The position numbers and the translations under genes are program-made. The notes under the pieces are model-generated. The model ran no database searches, was not told the DNA's origin, and saw only the letters and a program-made list of their open reading frames with translations. Of a stretch of 64,000 nucleotides of DNA, positions 60,204 to 64,000 are shown piece by piece (the first letter of the stretch is position 1; each line of letters begins with the position of its first letter). Source of the DNA: Chitinophaga ginsengisegetis (GTDB lineage Bacteria > Bacteroidota > Bacteroidia > Chitinophagales > Chitinophagaceae); assembly GCF_900168065.1 (NCBI RefSeq), contig NZ_FUZZ01000001.1:2786623-2850622 (forward strand), in the 5' to 3' direction.

Positions 60204-61568
60204 TTATACAGCAGCTGGTGTTGGCGCCGGCAATGGGTCTGCGTAATGAGCCAACCCAAAGTTACGGGTCTGTGATTCCTGTGGATTTGCCACATGCCAT
60301 TCAAATTCATCGCGGAAGTGACGGATCGCTGCTGCTACCGGCCATGCTGCTGCATCGCCGAGCGGGCAGATCGTGTTCCCTTCAATTTTGCGTTGAATAT
60401 CCCACAGTAAATCGATGTCGCTCATTTTGCCTTTACCATACTCGATGTTCTGCAGTACTTTCTTCATCCAGCCGGTGCCTTCGCGGCAAGGGCTGCACTG
60501 ACCGCAGCTTTCGTGGTGGTAAAAGCGTGCGAAGGTAAGGGTATTGCGCACAATACACTGGTCTTCGTCCATTACAATAAATCCGCCGGAACCCAGCATG
60601 GAACCTGTTGCAAAACCGCCATCAGCCAGGCTTTCATAGGTCATCATACGGGTTTCGCCTTTTGCTGTTTTCAGCAGCAGGTTAGCCGGTAACACCGGAA
60701 CGGAAGAACCGCCGGGGATACAGGCTTTCAGGCGTTTGTTATTTTTGATACCACCGCAGTATTCATCTGAATAGATGAATTCTTCTACGGAGATATTCAT
60801 TTCGATTTCATAAACGCCGGGTTTGTTGATATTACCGCAGGCGGAGATGAGTTTGGTGCCGGTAGATTTGCCGGTGCCGTATTTAATGTATTCGTCGCCG
60901 CCGATGTTAATAATAGGCACTACTGCAGCGAGTGTTTCCACGTTATTTACTACGGTGGGCGATTGCCATAATCCTTTTACCGCCGGGAATGGTGGTTTGA
61001 TGCGTGGATTACCGCGTTTGCCTTCCAGGGATTCTATCAGGGCAGTTTCTTCACCGCAGATATAGGCGCCTGCACCGCGTTGTACATATATTTCGAGATC
61101 GAAGCCGGTGCCCTGGATATTTTTACCCAGCCAGCCTTTGTTTTTTGCTTCTGCGATAGCCTGTTCCAGGATATCCGGAATCCAGGCGTATTCACCACGG
61201 ATGTAGATGTAGCAACTGTTAGCGCCGAGAGCAAAGCTGGAGATCAGTAATCCTTCAATGAGGAGGTGGGGGATGAATTCCATGAGGTAGCGGTCTTTGA
61301 ACGTACCTGGTTCCGACTCATCGGCATTACAAACCAGGTAGCGCGGAACGCCTTCCGGTTTGGCGATGAAACTCCACTTCAGGCCGGTAGGGAAACCCGC
61401 ACCGCCACGGCCTCTCAGGCCACTCTTCTTCACTTCATCCAGTACGCCGTCCGGCCCCAGGGTTTTCAGCGCTTTTTCAGCTGCAGCATAACCGCCGTTG
61501 CTCCGGTAGGTGTCATAGTACCGGATGCCTTCAATATGTGCTTTATCTAACAGTAATTTGCGTCCCAT
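60204..61568 (-). CDS. nuoF: NADH-quinone oxidoreductase subunit F (NADH/FMN site)
   Basis: A 454-residue flavoprotein that oxidises NADH and holds FMN and cluster N3. NADH/FMN motifs: GLRGRGGAGFPTGLKWSF, CNADESEPGTFKDRYLME and RGAGAYICGEETALIESLEG. The [4Fe-4S] ligands are in ESCGQCSPCREGTGW and the later CPLGDA. It is preceded by a small membrane-protein gene rather than directly by nuoE. Confidence 0.96.
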   Translation of the reverse strand: MGRKLLLDKAHIEGIRYYDTYRSNGGYAAAEKALKTLGPDGVLDEVKKSGLRGRGGAGFPTGLKWSFIAKPEGVPRYLVCNADESEPGTFKDRYLMEFIPHLLIEGLLISSFALGANSCYIYIRGEYAWIPDILEQAIAEAKNKGWLGKNIQGTGFDLEIYVQRGAGAYICGEETALIESLEGKRGNPRIKPPFPAVKGLWQSPTVVNNVETLAAVVPIINIGGDEYIKYGTGKSTGTKLISACGNINKPGVYEIEMNISVEEFIYSDEYCGGIKNNKRLKACIPGGSSVPVLPANLLLKTAKGETRMMTYESLADGGFATGSMLGSGGFIVMDEDQCIVRNTLTFARFYHHESCGQCSPCREGTGWMKKVLQNIEYGKGKMSDIDLLWDIQRKIEGNTICPLGDAAAWPVAAAIRHFRDEFEWHVANPQESQTRNFGLAHYADPLPAPTPAAV

Positions 61569-61632
61569 TGTCTTCCTTATGGTGTAATGTTACCGGTATT
61601 CCCGGCGCCATTATCAGATTTGTGTATATCTT

Positions 61633-61845
61633 TTATGCCTTACGTATGCCGTGTTGCGAAATGCGTTCTGCCAGCCTGTAAAACAGGAGTCCCGCGCTTA
61701 CGCCACAGATAACGGAAACAAACCAGTTATCGATCCGCCATAATGCGGTGAGTAACGCCATCAGCAGTATTGCTTCCACTACCTGTAATTTGTGGCGCTG
61801 ATACATTTCCTTAAAACGCATGATCAGGTTATTTTTCGGATGCAT
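61633..61845 (-). CDS. Small membrane protein embedded in the complex I operon, function unknown
   Basis: A 70-residue protein between nuoE and nuoF. A basic N-terminus (MRFKEMYQRHKLQ) is followed by two predicted membrane helices, VVEAILLMALLTALWRI and FVSVICGVSAGLLFYRLA, and a short basic tail. Its ATG overlaps the nuoE stop by one base (TGATG), so its translation is coupled to nuoE. I recognise no family. Location suggests an accessory, assembly or membrane-anchor role for the NADH-dehydrogenase module, but it could be a passenger gene. An internal ATG at residue 9 is an alternative start. Confidence 0.68.
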   Translation of the reverse strand: MHPKNNLIMRFKEMYQRHKLQVVEAILLMALLTALWRIDNWFVSVICGVSAGLLFYRLAERISQHGIRKA

Positions 61846-62348
61846 CAGTTGGCGTTTGCTTTAGATCTGCATTCTGCAATGATTTCATCTACTTTGGCCG
61901 GAGTAAGGTGTTCCCGGTAATGTTTACCCAACTGCATCATGGGAGCATAACCGCAGGCGCCGAGGCACTCTACCGTTTTAAGGGTAAACAACCCGTCGGC
62001 AGTAGTTTCACCTACGCCGATACCCAGCTTATTTTTAATGTAATCAATGATCTGATCAGAACCACTTACCATGCACGGACCTGTTTGACACACCTCAAAT
62101 AAATAGGTGCCTACCGGTTTCAGGTTAAACATGCTATAGAAAGTAGCTACCTCATACACTTCAATTGATTGCAGTTGCAGTAAAGTTGCAACGTAGTCCA
62201 TTGTTTCTGCACTCAGCCATCCACCAAATGCTTCCTGAGCCAGGTGCAACACCGGTATCAACGCACTTTTCTGCTTCCCTTCCGGGTAGCGTGCAATGAT
62301 TTCTTTTACTTTATTCAGTTTCTCTTCAGAAAATTGAACCACAGCCAT
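61845..62348 (-). CDS. nuoE: NADH-quinone oxidoreductase subunit E
   Basis: A 167-residue thioredoxin-fold subunit carrying the [2Fe-2S] cluster N1a. The ligands are CQTGPC and CLGAC (pattern C-x4-C and C-x3-C), and ATFYSMFNLKPVGTYLFEVC precedes the first pair. It forms the NADH-oxidising module with NuoF. The stop codon overlaps the next ATG by one base. Confidence 0.95.
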   Translation of the reverse strand: MAVVQFSEEKLNKVKEIIARYPEGKQKSALIPVLHLAQEAFGGWLSAETMDYVATLLQLQSIEVYEVATFYSMFNLKPVGTYLFEVCQTGPCMVSGSDQIIDYIKNKLGIGVGETTADGLFTLKTVECLGACGYAPMMQLGKHYREHLTPAKVDEIIAECRSKANAN

Positions 62349-62393
62349 TATTTTATTCAGCTTTAATCTTCGAAATATTCAATAGCGCAACTA

Positions 62394-63614
62394 CTACGCA
62401 TCCAGTTCACCCGCAATCAGGTTCAGGCTACTCATACAAACGATCGCATCGCTCAGCATGGAACCCTGCACCAGTTCGGCATATGCCTGGTAGTAAATGA
62501 AGCACGGACGACGGAAGTGCAGCCTGTAAGGACTACGGCCACCATCGCTGATCAGGTAAAAACCAAGTTCGCCATTGGCGCCTTCTACTGCGTTGTACAC
62601 TTCACCGGGAAGCATGTCTGCTTCTCCCATCACAATTTTAAAGTGATAGATGAGCGCTTCCATTTTTGTATAAACATCCTGTTTTTCAGGCAGGTAATAA
62701 GCAGGTACATCTGCGTGGAATACATCTGCCGGCAGGCTTTTCACTTTATCCATTGCCTGGCGGATGATGCTGAGACTTTCCCACATTTCGGCATTACGTA
62801 CCTGGAAACGGTCGTAGCTGTCGCCGGTAGTACCTACCGGTATGGAGAAGTCGAAATCCTGGTAAGAGCTGTAAGGGTTAGCCACGCGTACATCGTAATC
62901 CACACCGGCTGCACGCAGGTTAGGACCGGTGAAACCGTAGCTGAGCGCCCTTTCTGCAGTGATAGCACCTACGCCCTGTGTACGTTCCATGAAGATACGG
63001 TTACGGGTAAGCAGGGTTTCAAATTCTTTCAGTACAGCAGGATATTCATTCAGGAAGCGTTCTATTTTTGCGAAAGCTGCGGGCGTGAAATTTCTTTCAA
63101 AGCCACCGATACGACCAATGTTGGTGGTCAACCGGGAACCGCAGATTTCTTCATATATTTCGTATATCAGTTCACGGTAGGTCATCACGTAAACGAAACC
63201 GGTTAATGCGCCGGTATCTACTCCCATTACAGAGCTACAGATCAGGTGATCTGCAATACGTGCCAGCTCCATGATAATAACGCGCAGGTAATCCACTCTT
63301 TTAGGCGTTTCAATGCCCAGGAGTTTCTCTACGGTCAGTAGCCAGCCCATATTGTTAATAGGGGCAGAGCAGTAGTTCAAACGGTCTGTCAGCGGCGTAA
63401 TCTGGTAATAGGGACGGCGTTCTGCGATCTTCTCAAACGCGCGGTGGATGTACCCTACGGTAGAAACAGCGCTCACAATGCGTTCGCCATCGATTTCCAG
63501 AATGTTCTGAAATACGCCATGTGTAGCCGGGTGGGTAGGACCCAGGTTGAGCGTGGTCGTATCTTTTTCTATAGAGCCTTCCGGCAGTTTAATATGTTGT
63601 TTCTGATCTAACAT
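62394..63614 (-). CDS. nuoD: NADH-quinone oxidoreductase subunit D (49-kDa, quinone site)
   Basis: A 406-residue subunit related to the large subunit of NiFe hydrogenases. The quinone-binding histidine loop is LNLGPTHPATHGVF, and the tyrosine is in RLNYCSAPINNMGW. The C-terminus ends as a long conserved helix region and LNLIAGELDA, close to the usual LDPVMGEVDR form. It makes the quinone pocket with NuoB and NuoH. It is separate from nuoC here, not fused. Confidence 0.95.
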   Translation of the reverse strand: MLDQKQHIKLPEGSIEKDTTTLNLGPTHPATHGVFQNILEIDGERIVSAVSTVGYIHRAFEKIAERRPYYQITPLTDRLNYCSAPINNMGWLLTVEKLLGIETPKRVDYLRVIIMELARIADHLICSSVMGVDTGALTGFVYVMTYRELIYEIYEEICGSRLTTNIGRIGGFERNFTPAAFAKIERFLNEYPAVLKEFETLLTRNRIFMERTQGVGAITAERALSYGFTGPNLRAAGVDYDVRVANPYSSYQDFDFSIPVGTTGDSYDRFQVRNAEMWESLSIIRQAMDKVKSLPADVFHADVPAYYLPEKQDVYTKMEALIYHFKIVMGEADMLPGEVYNAVEGANGELGFYLISDGGRSPYRLHFRRPCFIYYQAYAELVQGSMLSDAIVCMSSLNLIAGELDA

Positions 63615-63626
63615 AACCTCGTTGTA

Positions 63627-64000
63627 TTAAAGATTTCCTCCCCTTCCAAACATCTCATCATCTTTATCGATACGCATGGAGTCTTCCAGCGGAAATTCCT
63701 TTCTCATGGGGAAATAGGTCATTTCGTCCACATTCAGCACACGGATCAGGTTAGGATGTCCTACAAAGTTGATCCCGTAGAAGTCGTAAGTTTCACGTTC
63801 CATCCAGTTGGCGGATGCGTACAGCTGGGTAGCTGTAAACACGTCCGGTTTGGCTACGGGTGTGAATACTTTCAGACGGAGCCTGATGTTGTCCTGCAGG
63901 TTATGCAGGTGATATACTACTGCCAGTTCTTCGTTTTTCCTGTCGGGATAATGCACTGCGGTGATATCCGTTAAAAAACGAAAACGCAATTCCTCATCAT
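63627..64000 (-). CDS. nuoC: NADH-quinone oxidoreductase subunit C (5' end outside window)
   Basis: The last 124 codons of NuoC. The frame is open to the window edge and reads DEELRFRFLTDITAVHYPD at its visible start, so the gene begins beyond base 64000. The conserved segment WMERETYDFYGINFVGHPNLIRVL is clear. NuoC joins NuoD in the connecting module of complex I. nuoB and nuoA are expected further upstream. The stop is 12 bases from the nuoD start. Confidence 0.93.
   Translation of the reverse strand, partial: DEELRFRFLTDITAVHYPDRKNEELAVVYHLHNLQDNIRLRLKVFTPVAKPDVFTATQLYASANWMERETYDFYGINFVGHPNLIRVLNVDEMTYFPMRKEFPLEDSMRIDKDDEMFGRGGNL

Noticed and set aside
1..64000. Mobile elements, CRISPR arrays, tRNA or rRNA genes
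   Set aside because: No transposase or integrase motifs, no regularly spaced repeats with spacers, and no cloverleaf-like segment with tRNA consensus boxes were seen in any spacer.

Overview
The window is chromosomal DNA from a member of the Bacteroidota, most likely the family Chitinophagaceae and Chitinophaga-like. The evidence is the end of a SusD-type lipoprotein gene, a PorD-type (DUF4835) gene linked to type IX secretion, a type IX sorting tail on a secreted nuclease, promoters of the phylum-specific form TTG-N19-TAnnTTTG, a short NuoG, and phylum-restricted families (DUF4296, DUF5723, DUF6169, Rpb6-like omega). These are mostly core genes. I see no transposase, integrase, CRISPR array, rRNA or tRNA.

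Layout. 1-1301: end of a susD-like gene and a TlpA-type thioredoxin. 1357-10500, all on the minus strand: photolyase and an aminotransferase class IV (pabC-like) gene, a DUF5723 outer-membrane protein, the two subunits of a 3-oxoacid CoA-transferase, and a cell-envelope operon bamD - omega subunit - coaBC - DUF4835/PorD - DUF4296. 10501-10997 is a gene-free control region with a cluster of DnaA-box sequences and a MraZ box. 10998-27651, all on the plus strand: a complete dcw division and cell-wall cluster, mraZ-rsmH-ftsL-ftsI-murE-mraY-murD-ftsW-murG-murC-ftsQ-ftsA-ftsZ, without murF or ddl. It builds peptidoglycan from UDP-MurNAc to lipid II and makes the division machinery that uses it.

27735-47645 is mixed: a GH123-like glycosidase, the potassium transporter Kup, an abundant OmpA-type porin, a polyprenyl diphosphate synthase next to recJ, a lipoprotein esterase, HtpG, a large secreted endonuclease/exonuclease/phosphatase protein, the ribosomal operon rpsF-rpsR-rplI, an overlapping two-gene unit of unknown function (44213-44852), two unknown lipoproteins, a rhomboid protease and a small exported protein. 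47720-50195 looks like a D-amino-acid use operon: a GntP-family permease and a D-threonine aldolase/D-serine dehydratase-like enzyme behind a 30-bp palindrome. It is followed by an orphan MacB/FtsX-type ABC permease.

51634-64000, minus strand: the respiratory complex I operon from nuoC (cut by the window edge) through nuoN, with a small two-helix membrane protein inserted between nuoE and nuoF.

Most promising for follow-up: the DnaA-box cluster upstream of mraZ, a highly structured 210-base spacer between ftsL and ftsI, the overlapping pair at 44.2-44.9 kb, the complex I-embedded small protein, and the D-amino-acid operon with its palindrome.
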